From Chlorobaculum sp. MV4-Y (GTDB lineage: Bacteria; Bacteroidota; Chlorobiia; Chlorobiales; Chlorobiaceae), in the NCBI RefSeq assembly GCF_025244685.1, contig NZ_CP104202.1:498323-562322 (forward strand): DNA of 64,000 bases, written 5' to 3'. The notes under the pieces are model-generated. The model made no database searches and was not told the origin of the DNA. It saw only the letters and a list, made by a program, of their open reading frames with translations. A program made the translations under genes and the position numbers. Shown piece after piece: positions 20,196 to 28,441 of this stretch. Position 1 is the stretch's first letter, and every line of letters starts with the position of its first letter.

Positions 20196-20534
20196 ATGAG
20201 TGAATCGAAATCCAGCGGCTATTGCATGGTCATTACAACGGTTCCCGACCGGAATGAGGCGGAAAAGCTGGCGCAAGGCATTCTCGAAAACCACCTCGCG
20301 GCCTGTGTCCATTTATCCGATATTCACAGCTTCTTTTTCTGGGACGGTCAGATACAGGACGACAACGAAGTCTCACTCTTCATCAAAACCACGACGAAGC
20401 GATACGATGCCCTCGAAAGCTACATTCAGGAATATCACCCTTACGATGTTCCGGAGATTATCCAGCTGCCGATCATCGGTGGATCACCGGAATATCTTGC
20501 TTGGCTCGATGCGACGACGAGTGGCAGCCAGTAG
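20196..20534 (+). CDS. cutA: Divalent-cation tolerance protein CutA
   Basis: This 112-residue protein has the CutA1 pattern: VITTVPDRNEAEKLAQ, ACVHLSDIHSFFFWDG and the C-terminal HPYDVPEIIQLPI. CutA1 proteins form very stable trimers, and a role in copper tolerance is reported in E. coli, but the molecular function is unclear. It follows the M24 peptidase gene closely. Confidence 0.95.
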   Translation: MSESKSSGYCMVITTVPDRNEAEKLAQGILENHLAACVHLSDIHSFFFWDGQIQDDNEVSLFIKTTTKRYDALESYIQEYHPYDVPEIIQLPIIGGSPEYLAWLDATTSGSQ

Positions 20535-20667
20535 CCTTGCAGGGGCGAGCGGCTGCCTGTCAGAGAATGGGACGTGTGGGTCTGATAGGAGGAAGACGTA
20601 AAGACGATACTTCTGACTCTCAGCTCCATTATCCCTTGCTGTCCTTGAAGTCCTTTTTGCCTCATTC

Positions 20668-21840
20668 TTACCTCTTTCCCTGCAAAATCCCCCTTAACTC
20701 CGCCGTTAAACCGGCCATCACCAAGAGCACGCTGGCGTTGCGTTCGATAGAGCGCATGGCCTCTTCGATGACGGTCGAGGCGCGGTAGAGGTCGCGGTTG
20801 GGGAAGGCTTTAACGAATCGGTCGGTGTTTTCGGCGATGTCGGGGTTGTTGAGTTCCGGGAATGCGCGGTCGATGGTTCGGCGGGTGACATCCTGGAAGA
20901 AGAGCAGCAGGGCGTCGAGGAAGATGAGCTGTTCGGTGCGCGTGGAGCTTTTGGCAAGCTCTTCGCACGTGCCGATGGCTTCGTGGAACTTCGCGGGGAC
21001 GAGAATGTTGCGGAGGTAGTCGATGGCCTTGTTGCGGATGCCGACCACCGCCGGGGCAGCGCCTTCGCCGGTTTCGGCTTCGATCAGTTCAAGCGCGCTG
21101 GAGAGGTTCCCGCGCGAGAGACTGACGATGAAGCGCCGTTCGGTTTCGTCGAGCTGCGGAGCGCGTTTCGCTATCCAGGCTTCGATCTCGACTGGTTTCG
21201 GGCGAGCAAAGTTCAGAAGCTGGCATCGCGACCGGATGGTGGGCAGCACCGCTTCGGGGCGCGATGAGACCAGCACGAACACCACATGGGCGGGTGGCTC
21301 TTCGAGCAGTTTCAGCAGCTTGTTGGCCGCCGTCGGGTGGAGCCGCTCGGCCTGCGAGATGATGAACACCTTCTTGCCGCCATCGCGTGGGGCGAGTGAA
21401 GCTTTCTGCTGAAGCATGACAACCTGTTCGGTCAGGATGCCCATCGAACGCTCCATGGAAGGCATGAAAAATGGATTTTTCCGCTTTTCGTCGAGCAACG
21501 CCTCGTAGCGCTCCCGTGCTTCGGTGAGCTTCTTGTTCTCTTTTTTCGAAGGATCGACGGTTTCGAGCAGGGCTGCTTCGACGGGGAAGAGGTACTCGAT
21601 GTTGGGGTGCATGAGCAGGTCGGCCTGGCGGCAGCTTTCGCATTCGCTGCACGAACCTTCGCCCGAAAGGTTGCCGGAACTCCGGCAGTTGAGAATTTTG
21701 GCGAGTTCAAACGCCACGGTCTCCTTGCCTGAGCCCTCGGGACCGGCAAAGAGATAGGCATGAGCCAGACGGTTGGCTCCGAGCGCTGTTTTCAGCACCC
21801 GGAGCTGTGGTTCGTGACCGACAATCGAATTCCAGCTCAT
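20668..21840 (-). CDS. holB: DNA polymerase III subunit delta'
   Basis: This 390-residue protein is a clamp-loader AAA+ subunit. The N-terminus (SWNSIVGHEPQLRVLKTA), a P-loop region GPEGSGKET (about 33-41), a four-cysteine zinc module within CSECESC, and the SRC motif TIRSRCQLL are visible. The P-loop is closer to consensus than in E. coli delta', where it is degenerate, so a DnaX-like role cannot be fully excluded, but the length favours HolB. ilvE ends ten bases upstream of its start on the same strand. Confidence 0.9.
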   Translation of the reverse strand: MSWNSIVGHEPQLRVLKTALGANRLAHAYLFAGPEGSGKETVAFELAKILNCRSSGNLSGEGSCSECESCRQADLLMHPNIEYLFPVEAALLETVDPSKKENKKLTEARERYEALLDEKRKNPFFMPSMERSMGILTEQVVMLQQKASLAPRDGGKKVFIISQAERLHPTAANKLLKLLEEPPAHVVFVLVSSRPEAVLPTIRSRCQLLNFARPKPVEIEAWIAKRAPQLDETERRFIVSLSRGNLSSALELIEAETGEGAAPAVVGIRNKAIDYLRNILVPAKFHEAIGTCEELAKSSTRTEQLIFLDALLLFFQDVTRRTIDRAFPELNNPDIAENTDRFVKAFPNRDLYRASTVIEEAMRSIERNASVLLVMAGLTAELRGILQGKR

Positions 21841-21850
21841 GCCCCTCCGC

Positions 21851-22762
21851 TCAAATAAAGGTCAGCCAGTTGTACGGGTCTTCTCCGGAATGGACGATTT
21901 TGAGGTACTCGTGCTGCAAGGCTTCGGTGAGCGGGCCGCGCTTTTCGTTGCCGATCGGAATCCTGTCAACGCTTCTGACCGGTGTGATCTCGGCAGCCGT
22001 GCCGGTCAGGAAGATTTCGTCGGCGATGTAAAGCGCCTCGCGCGGAATGAGCGTTTCGCGAACCTCGTAGCCAAGCTCCTTGGCGATGTGCATCACGGCG
22101 TGACGGGTAAAGCCCGGCAGGATCGATTGCGCCGCCAGCGGGGTGTAGATGATGTTGTGCCTGACGACAAAGATGTTTTCGCCGCTGCCCTCGGCAACGT
22201 AGCCGTTGTGGTCGAGCGCCAGACCTTCGGCGTAACCGTCCGACAGCGCCTCCATTTTGATGAGCTGCGAGTTCATGTAGTTGCCGCCTGCTTTGGCCCA
22301 CGAGGGCAGGGTATTCGGCGCGAGGCGGTGCCATGAGGAGACCTTGACATCCACGCCGTTTTCAAGCACATCCTCGCCGAGGTAGGTGCCCCACTCCCAG
22401 GTCGCGATGGCGACCTCGATGGAGGCGCGGTGCGGATTGACGCCAAGCGCGCCCTGACCACGGAAAACCAGCGGACGGACGTAGCAGGCTTTGTGGTTGT
22501 TGGCCTTGATGGTCGAGATAATGGCGTCCTTGATCTCGGTTTCCGAATAGGGAATCTCTATGCGGTAGATTTTGGACGAATCCCAGAGGCGGCGGACATG
22601 TTCGTCGAGGAAGAGCAGCGCCGAGCCTTTGGCGGTATCGTAGCAGCGGATGCCCTCGAAGGTTGACGAACCATAGTGGACGACGTGGGACATGACGTGG
22701 ATTTTGGCGTCACTCCAGCCGACCAGTTCGCCGTTCATCCATATTTTAAGCGAGTTATACAT
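21851..22762 (-). CDS. ilvE: Branched-chain amino acid aminotransferase
   Basis: This is a class IV PLP aminotransferase of 303 residues when started at ATG 22762 (MYNSLKIWMNGELVG). The pattern HYGSSTFEGIRCYDT, the PLP-lysine region YMNSQLIKMEALSDGYAEGLALD and the late GTAAEITPV are those of IlvE. It carries out the last step of leucine, isoleucine and valine synthesis with glutamate as amino donor. The open frame continues 53 codons upstream, but those residues are not family-like. Confidence 0.95.
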   Translation of the reverse strand: MYNSLKIWMNGELVGWSDAKIHVMSHVVHYGSSTFEGIRCYDTAKGSALLFLDEHVRRLWDSSKIYRIEIPYSETEIKDAIISTIKANNHKACYVRPLVFRGQGALGVNPHRASIEVAIATWEWGTYLGEDVLENGVDVKVSSWHRLAPNTLPSWAKAGGNYMNSQLIKMEALSDGYAEGLALDHNGYVAEGSGENIFVVRHNIIYTPLAAQSILPGFTRHAVMHIAKELGYEVRETLIPREALYIADEIFLTGTAAEITPVRSVDRIPIGNEKRGPLTEALQHEYLKIVHSGEDPYNWLTFI

Positions 22763-22936
22763 GAATAGATGACATTGAGTGAAAAAAACGGTAAAGAATT
22801 TTTCTTCTAAGATAGTTCGTTTTGGATTTTTTGAAAGCGGTGAGGAGCTAATTTGAGCGCGGGCGATAGCGTGGAACGGGCTTGATGGCCTGAGTGAACG
22901 CTGTTCGTCCGCAGCGCCCACTCAGGCCGTTTGCGC

Positions 22937-24142
22937 TTAGTAAATCCTTTCGTACACGCCGTCAACTTCGCGAAGAATCGGCTCGTAGGCTACCGGAGTT
23001 CTGCCGAAGCAGGTGCCGATCGATTCGTACATGGCGACCTGGTCGAGATCGACATAGCGCTGCTCGATGGCTTTGGATGCCTCGATGTACTCGATCTTGC
23101 GTCCCTTGACCTTGGAGACGGTCACGCCGGTTTTGCCGTCAAGCAGGAGCAATACCGCTGCTGCACCGGCCTCGAAGCCGAAGTTGATGTCGTAGGCCGA
23201 GGAGTGTCCGGCGCGCACCAGGTGGCCTGGATGGACTTCGCGCACCTCCGGAATTTCGTAGATGCCTTCGACGAACATGCCGGTATCTTTCATGAACTGC
23301 GGCATTCGGGGGTCGGCCTTGAAGCGCTTTTTGATCTCCTGGCAGACATACTTGCCCGCCCCGGCCAGCTTTTTGTGACCGAATGCATCGACGCCCGCCG
23401 ACTCATCGACGATGTCCGTGCCGTCGGCGTTCTTCATGCCCTCGGCGACCACGATGGTGTAGGTGCCGCTGTGCACGTCGCTCTGGCGGATGCGGCGGGT
23501 GAAGCGCTCGACGATGTGCTCATAGACCACATCCCAGTCAACCGGAATTTCCGGAATCAGGATGCAGTCGGCCTCGGCAGCCACGCCGCTGCGGAAGGCC
23601 GTGTGACCCGCGTAGCGCCCGAACACCTCGGTGACCAGCACGCGGTTGTGGGTACGTCCGGTGGTTTTGAGATCTTCGACGAACTGGGCGATGCGGTTGA
23701 TGGTCGAGTCGCCGCCGACCGAGTAGGTCTGCAAATCGAGGTCCATCGTTTTCGGGCAGTGGATGCACTGGATGCCGTTCTGGTTCAGGTCGATCATCAC
23801 GCTGCCGGAGTCATCGCCGCCGCTGATGATGAGCGCATCGAGATCGAACTTTTTCATGCCGACCTTGATGCGGTTGTATTTGTCGGGATTGCTGATCGCC
23901 TTGATTTTCACCCGCGAATGGCCAGCTTCCGAACCGGCGAAACTTGCCTCGAACTGGTCGAGACGGGCCTCGTCGAACCTCACCAGCCTGTCCTGGTTCA
24001 GGAGGTTGTACAGTCCGGCGTAGCCGTTGGGGATTACATAAAGTTCAAGCCCTTTGTTCAGGGCCATGAGCGCGGCGCCCTTGATGACGGCGTTCAGGCC
24101 GCCGCAGTCGCCTCCGCTGGTAAGAATTCCGATTTTTTTCAC
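22937..24142 (-). CDS. 6-phosphofructokinase, probably pyrophosphate-dependent
   Basis: This 401-residue protein belongs to the PfkA family: ILTSGGDCGGLNAVIKG at the N-terminus, ISGGDDSG at residues 107-113, and PKTMDLDL at about 130-137. ATP-dependent enzymes usually have GGDG and PGTIDND, whereas an aspartate (here D111) and a lysine (here K131) at these two places are the known determinants of pyrophosphate use. This predicts a reversible PPi-dependent enzyme, which would suit an autotroph running gluconeogenesis and glycogen turnover, with glgP encoded nearby at 28.4 kb. Substrate choice is inferred from those two residues only. Confidence 0.9.
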   Translation of the reverse strand: MKKIGILTSGGDCGGLNAVIKGAALMALNKGLELYVIPNGYAGLYNLLNQDRLVRFDEARLDQFEASFAGSEAGHSRVKIKAISNPDKYNRIKVGMKKFDLDALIISGGDDSGSVMIDLNQNGIQCIHCPKTMDLDLQTYSVGGDSTINRIAQFVEDLKTTGRTHNRVLVTEVFGRYAGHTAFRSGVAAEADCILIPEIPVDWDVVYEHIVERFTRRIRQSDVHSGTYTIVVAEGMKNADGTDIVDESAGVDAFGHKKLAGAGKYVCQEIKKRFKADPRMPQFMKDTGMFVEGIYEIPEVREVHPGHLVRAGHSSAYDINFGFEAGAAAVLLLLDGKTGVTVSKVKGRKIEYIEASKAIEQRYVDLDQVAMYESIGTCFGRTPVAYEPILREVDGVYERIY

Positions 24143-24307
24143 GCTGCTCCCTCCTCGTTCCTCAAGTTAGTTTTTGACAGCTTAATTTGATTTATTACAC
24201 CATTGTTGCATGGTGTACGGTATGAAATCAAGATAGAGTATTTGACTGATATTTCATTGCTGCATGATGAAATACGGTGCATTGAAATCCCCTGAATCCA
24301 TCGGAAT

Positions 24308-25579
24308 ATGACCTTCATTGACCATCTTCGCTTTGCCTGGGTGCACCTGCGGGAGAGAAAGCGCCAGACCTCCCTGACGGTGCTTGGCGTGGCGGTCGGT
24401 TCGGCGATGATGATTACCACCATCGCCGTGGCGCGGGGTTCGTCGCTGAATGTTTTCCTGAAGCTCATCGATGTTGCCCCGCACATCACCATCGGCGCAG
24501 ACAGGGTGGTGCCGGAGGTGCCCGACAATCTCGTCGGTATTATGGAGGGGCGAATCGCCTTCGTCCGCAAAAACGTCACCACCGATCGCAAGGTAGTCAT
24601 CAAGAACTATAATCAGGTGATTGCGACTATCAGTCCGATAAAGCAGATCGTCGATATTTCGCCCTACGTCACCAGCAAGCTGCTTGCGCGCAACAAGAAC
24701 CGCTTCACGCCCTGCTTCGCCAAAGGGGTGGTGCCGTCGCTCGAAGGCGGGATCGCCGGGCTGAAAAAGAACCTGCTCGACTCCGAGGCGCTCTCCGAGC
24801 TGGCGTGGACGCCGAATGGCATCATCCTTGGCTCGATGCTGGCCGAGAAGCTGAAAGTGAAATACCGCGATACGATCATGCTGGTGGACAAGGAGGGACA
24901 TGAATATCCGGTGATGGTCGTGGGGCGGTTCAGGAGCGGGTTTAACACCAAGGATGACAAGGAGGCCTACGTCAATCTGGCGCTGGCGCAGCGGATGGAG
25001 TCGCTGGCCTCGAATACCGTCACCGGCATCGGGCTGCGGATCGCCAACATCGCCGAGGCCGACGCACTCGCGGCGAGGATCGAGAAGCTGACCGGATACG
25101 AAACCAAGAGCTGGAGCGAAAGCAACAAGAATGTGATCGATTTTTACAATCGCAACGGCACGATCACGCTGGTGCTGGTGAGCTTCGTGTTCGTGGTGGC
25201 CGGGCTTGGCGTGTCGTCGGTTATGACCACGGTGGTGCTTCAGAAGGTGAAGGATATCGCCATTCTGCGCTCGATGGGCGTTCAGCGGGGAAGCATTACG
25301 CGCATCTTTATGCTCGAAGGCCTGATCATTGGCACCATAGGGGCGCTGGCGGGCAGTCCGGTGGGGCATCTCATTTGCGATCTCATCAGCAGGATACGCT
25401 TCGCTCCGAGCAGCGCAGGTGTTATCAGCAGCGATCGGCTTCTTGTCGCTGAAACACCTGACGCACATCTCATCGTGATCGGTTTTGGCATTCTGATTGC
25501 CGTGATCTCATCGGTAGGGCCAGCCCGCAGAGCCACGAGTTACCTGCCGGTTCGCGTTCTGCGCGGCGAGGTGGGTTAA
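24308..25579 (+). CDS. FtsX/LolE-like ABC transporter permease
   Basis: This 423-residue protein has one N-terminal membrane helix (about 22-44), a large periplasmic MacB_PCD-type domain and three C-terminal helices (about 280, 335 and 392), the layout of LolC/LolE and MacB-type permeases. ILRSMGVQRGSITRIFMLEGL matches the conserved FtsX cytoplasmic loop. It probably works with a LolD/MacB-type ATPase in lipoprotein release or related export. No ATPase gene is adjacent, so its partner must be elsewhere. An inverted repeat begins right after the stop codon. Confidence 0.87.
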   Translation: MTFIDHLRFAWVHLRERKRQTSLTVLGVAVGSAMMITTIAVARGSSLNVFLKLIDVAPHITIGADRVVPEVPDNLVGIMEGRIAFVRKNVTTDRKVVIKNYNQVIATISPIKQIVDISPYVTSKLLARNKNRFTPCFAKGVVPSLEGGIAGLKKNLLDSEALSELAWTPNGIILGSMLAEKLKVKYRDTIMLVDKEGHEYPVMVVGRFRSGFNTKDDKEAYVNLALAQRMESLASNTVTGIGLRIANIAEADALAARIEKLTGYETKSWSESNKNVIDFYNRNGTITLVLVSFVFVVAGLGVSSVMTTVVLQKVKDIAILRSMGVQRGSITRIFMLEGLIIGTIGALAGSPVGHLICDLISRIRFAPSSAGVISSDRLLVAETPDAHLIVIGFGILIAVISSVGPARRATSYLPVRVLRGEVG

Positions 25580-25661
25580 CCGCATGTTTTCCGCTGTTGT
25601 GTGTCTCGCTTGCCGTGCTCCGTCAGTCTTGTCATCAAGCCATTCACGACGCGGAAAACAT
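25580..25661. repeat. Long-range inverted repeat between permease gene and ispF
   Basis: Two perfect 13-base arms, GCATGTTTTCCGC (25580-25592) and its complement (25649-25661), are separated by 56 bases. The left arm starts directly after the permease stop codon and the right arm lies just before the ispF stop codon on the other strand. It may act as a terminator or mRNA 3'-end barrier for both convergent genes. Confidence 0.6.
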
Positions 25662-25669
25662 GCACTCAT

Positions 25670-26143
25670 TCAGGTATTTTCAATCAAGCACACCGCGTGG
25701 GCGCAGGCGCCTTCCTGGCGACCTACATAGCCGAGTTTTTCGTTGGTGGTTGCTTTGACCGATATGGCGTTCATCTCCAGGCCGAGGCAGCTGGCGATGT
25801 TGCGGCGCATATCTTCAATGTAGGGGGCGATTTTGGGCTTTTCGAGCAGCAGCATGGTGTCGACGTTGACCGGCTTGTAGCCCTCCTGTTCAAGCAGCTT
25901 GCAGACATGCTTCAGCAGCTCCATGCTGTCTGCATCCTTGTAGTCGGGACTGGTGTCGGGGAAGTGCTTGCCGATGTCGCCGAGCGCCGCCGCGCCGAGC
26001 AGGGCGTCGCTGATGGCGTGCAGGAGCACGTCGGCGTCACTGTGGCCGTGGAGGCCGACCGGGGAGGGCACATTAACCCCGCCGATGATGAGTTTTCGCC
26101 CTTCGGCAAACTGGTGAACGTCTATGCCGATTCCTATACGCAT
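25670..26143 (-). CDS. ispF: 2-C-methyl-D-erythritol 2,4-cyclodiphosphate synthase
   Basis: IspF makes the cyclic diphosphate intermediate of the non-mevalonate isoprenoid pathway, which supplies the prenyl tails of chlorophylls and quinones. The 157-residue protein has the zinc ligands D8 and H10 in GIDVHQF and H42 in [19 protein letters not shown] and the C-terminal [13 protein letters not shown] are characteristic. ispD is not adjacent. Confidence 0.97.
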   Translation of the reverse strand: MRIGIGIDVHQFAEGRKLIIGGVNVPSPVGLHGHSDADVLLHAISDALLGAAALGDIGKHFPDTSPDYKDADSMELLKHVCKLLEQEGYKPVNVDTMLLLEKPKIAPYIEDMRRNIASCLGLEMNAISVKATTNEKLGYVGRQEGACAHAVCLIENT

Positions 26144-26354
26144 GTTTTCTGTAAATTGGTGGTGGATGGGTGTCTATGCAGCGATATGGACTGAAAGATA
26201 GAACAAAACGGGTAAATACAGAACCTTTCGTTCCAATTTGAAAAAGCTCAGGAAAGGTGTCGAGGTGAATTGAATGTTTTGATGACGGGTTTTAAATTGC
26301 GCTTTATCACGGTGTTTCGGGCGGTACGGAAATGGTATTTATGGAGATAATATC

Positions 26355-27455
26355 ATGAGTGATGGACGCTTGCAGCGCTTTTTCTGGATCTGTGCCGGTA
26401 CGCCGGTCGAGATCATAGAAAAATACCCAACCGAACACGCCAAATACCTCGGCATAGGTGCGACGATCTTTTTTACCGCCCTGTTTGCCGCTCTTTCCGG
26501 CGGATATGCTCTCTACTTCGTTTTCGCAGGAGCCCCTTTCGACTGGTTTGCATCGATACTGTTCGGGATATTCTGGGGTCTGGCTATTTTCAATCTCGAT
26601 CGTTACATCGTTTCAAGCATAAAGAAAACCTCGAAAGGGGTGACGCAGTTCTATCAGGCTTCACCCCGGCTGGTGCTTGCCGTGCTTATTGCCATTGTGA
26701 TTGCCCGTCCGCTTGAACTCAAAATATTCGACAAGGAGATACGCGAGAAGCTCAGGGAGCGTTATCTGGCCGATCAGCAGGCGCAGATTAAGAGGTTGCA
26801 GGAGTCGTTCAAGACAAAATATGCGCTTGAACTTTCCATGATCTCAAGATACCGGAGTGAGTATGACGAACTCGACAAGGATACGGGCCGTTTACGTGAA
26901 GAGCTCAAGGCCGAAGTGTTTGGCGACAAGACCTCCACGACTTCGGGCGTTGTCGGATATGGCAGTTATGCGAAAAACAAGGAGGCGGTCGTACAGGCCA
27001 AGCAGGCCCGGCTTGACTATCTGGCCAGGGAGCTGGCATCGCTCGAGGAGTTTGTGAACCGTCAGAAAGGGGTCGAGGGAATAAACAGCAATCTCATGCT
27101 TTCGGACGCAATGCTCGATCAGAAAGCATCGGAAGCCGGTTTCGCAGACCGGAACTGGGCTCTTGGCGCGCTGACCCACTCGACCGACGACGTCAGCCGT
27201 TCATCGGCCCATGCGGTAACGTTCATCACGCTGCTGATTATTGCTTTTGAATGCGCCCCTCTGATTGTCAAGCTGCTTTCCGATGCCGGTCCGTCCGATG
27301 TGGATATTCGTGAAAGCGAGGCGAGGATTATCGCCAGGCTTGTCAACCCCGCTCTGCCTGGCGGTTCCCATTTGGCACGTCGTTACAACACACCGTCATT
27401 CCGTTCTGTGCCGGGTCGCAGGAACAGATTCTCCGGTTACCGGCGTCGCCGGTAG
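26355..27455 (+). CDS. DUF4407-type membrane protein
   Basis: This 366-residue protein has two membrane helices close to the N-terminus (about 34-60 and 66-85), a third at about 108-122, a charged coiled-coil stretch of about 150 residues (130-250), and a final helix near 285-305. FWGLAIFNLDRYIVSSIK and the layout fit the DUF4407 family. Its function is unknown; some relatives occur near defence or envelope-stress genes. A GGAG ribosome-binding site lies about ten bases before the ATG. Confidence 0.82.
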   Translation: MSDGRLQRFFWICAGTPVEIIEKYPTEHAKYLGIGATIFFTALFAALSGGYALYFVFAGAPFDWFASILFGIFWGLAIFNLDRYIVSSIKKTSKGVTQFYQASPRLVLAVLIAIVIARPLELKIFDKEIREKLRERYLADQQAQIKRLQESFKTKYALELSMISRYRSEYDELDKDTGRLREELKAEVFGDKTSTTSGVVGYGSYAKNKEAVVQAKQARLDYLARELASLEEFVNRQKGVEGINSNLMLSDAMLDQKASEAGFADRNWALGALTHSTDDVSRSSAHAVTFITLLIIAFECAPLIVKLLSDAGPSDVDIRESEARIIARLVNPALPGGSHLARRYNTPSFRSVPGRRNRFSGYRRRR

Positions 27456-27479
27456 GTCTCCCGGCGGCTTCACGTGTTA

Positions 27480-28424
27480 CTAAACGATCAGGCTGCCGAC
27501 ATACTCCTGAAATGCCGGAGCGTCAGGCTGCGAGAAGAATTCGTCGATCGCCACGGCGATCTTTTCGCCGATGTCTGGGTAAACGAAGTTCATCGTGCCG
27601 ATCTGGATAGCGCTGGCACCGACGAGCAGAAACTCCATTGCGTCGGCGAACGAGGCGATACCGCCCATGCCGATCACCGGAATCTTCACGGCCCGCGACA
27701 CCTCCCACACCTTGGCCAGCGCTATCGGCTTGATCGCCGGGCCGGAGAGGCCGCCGGTAACGTTCTTCAGCAGCGGCTTGCCGGTGCGGTAGTCCACCGC
27801 CATGCCGACCACGGTATTGATGAGCGACACCGAGTCCGCGCCTGCCTCTTCGGCGGCGAGTGCGATGGCGCTGATCGAGGTGACGTTCGGCGTGAGCTTG
27901 ACCATCAGATGCCGCCCGGTCTGCTTGCGCAGCATCGAGACGATCTCGCGCGTCGCGTCGGGGCTGACACCCATGATCATGCACTCGCCCTTGACGTTCG
28001 GGCACGAGAGGTTCAGTTCGTAGGCGGCGATGCCCTCGACTGTGTTGAGCCGCTCGACCACCTGGCAGTAGTCGTCAATCGATTTGCCCGCGATGTTGAC
28101 GATCACCTGCGTGTCAAGCGTCTGCAAAAACGGCACTTTATCCGAAACAAACTTGTCGAGACCCACATTAGCCAGGCCGATGGCGTTGATCATGCCACAC
28201 GAGGTCTCGGCGATGCGTTGCGGCGGATTGCCTGTCCTGGGTTCGGGCGAAATGGCTTTGGTGACCAGACCGCCAATTTTCGAAAGGTCGCACAGTTGCG
28301 AAAGCTCCTCGCCGTACGAAACGGTGCCGGAAGCGAGCATGACCGGCGAGCGGAGGTCAAGACCCCTGCCGAGGCTCACGGCGGCAGGGGAGTTCATGGT
28401 CGTTGTTGTCGATGATGAGGTCAT
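27480..28424 (-). CDS. pyrD: Dihydroorotate dehydrogenase, class 1B catalytic subunit
   Basis: The protein oxidises dihydroorotate to orotate in pyrimidine synthesis. The class 1 nucleophile is the cysteine in NLSCPNVKGE, and the FMN-binding blocks VKLTPNV, GGLSGPAIKPIAL and VIGMGGI are present. Class 1B enzymes pair with an iron-sulfur/FAD subunit (PyrK) that passes electrons to NAD, and no pyrK is adjacent here. The start is ATG 28424 (314 residues) or ATG 28397; the open frame extends further upstream into glgP and is not real there. glgP ends 17 bases upstream, suggesting cotranscription. Confidence 0.94.
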   Translation of the reverse strand: MTSSSTTTTMNSPAAVSLGRGLDLRSPVMLASGTVSYGEELSQLCDLSKIGGLVTKAISPEPRTGNPPQRIAETSCGMINAIGLANVGLDKFVSDKVPFLQTLDTQVIVNIAGKSIDDYCQVVERLNTVEGIAAYELNLSCPNVKGECMIMGVSPDATREIVSMLRKQTGRHLMVKLTPNVTSISAIALAAEEAGADSVSLINTVVGMAVDYRTGKPLLKNVTGGLSGPAIKPIALAKVWEVSRAVKIPVIGMGGIASFADAMEFLLVGASAIQIGTMNFVYPDIGEKIAVAIDEFFSQPDAPAFQEYVGSLIV

Positions 28425-28441
28425 GATGCTGTTTCGATGGC

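Noticed and set aside
22931-24190. A 419-codon plus-strand frame opposite pfk
   Set aside because: It mirrors the pfk gene, which has intact active-site motifs on the minus strand.
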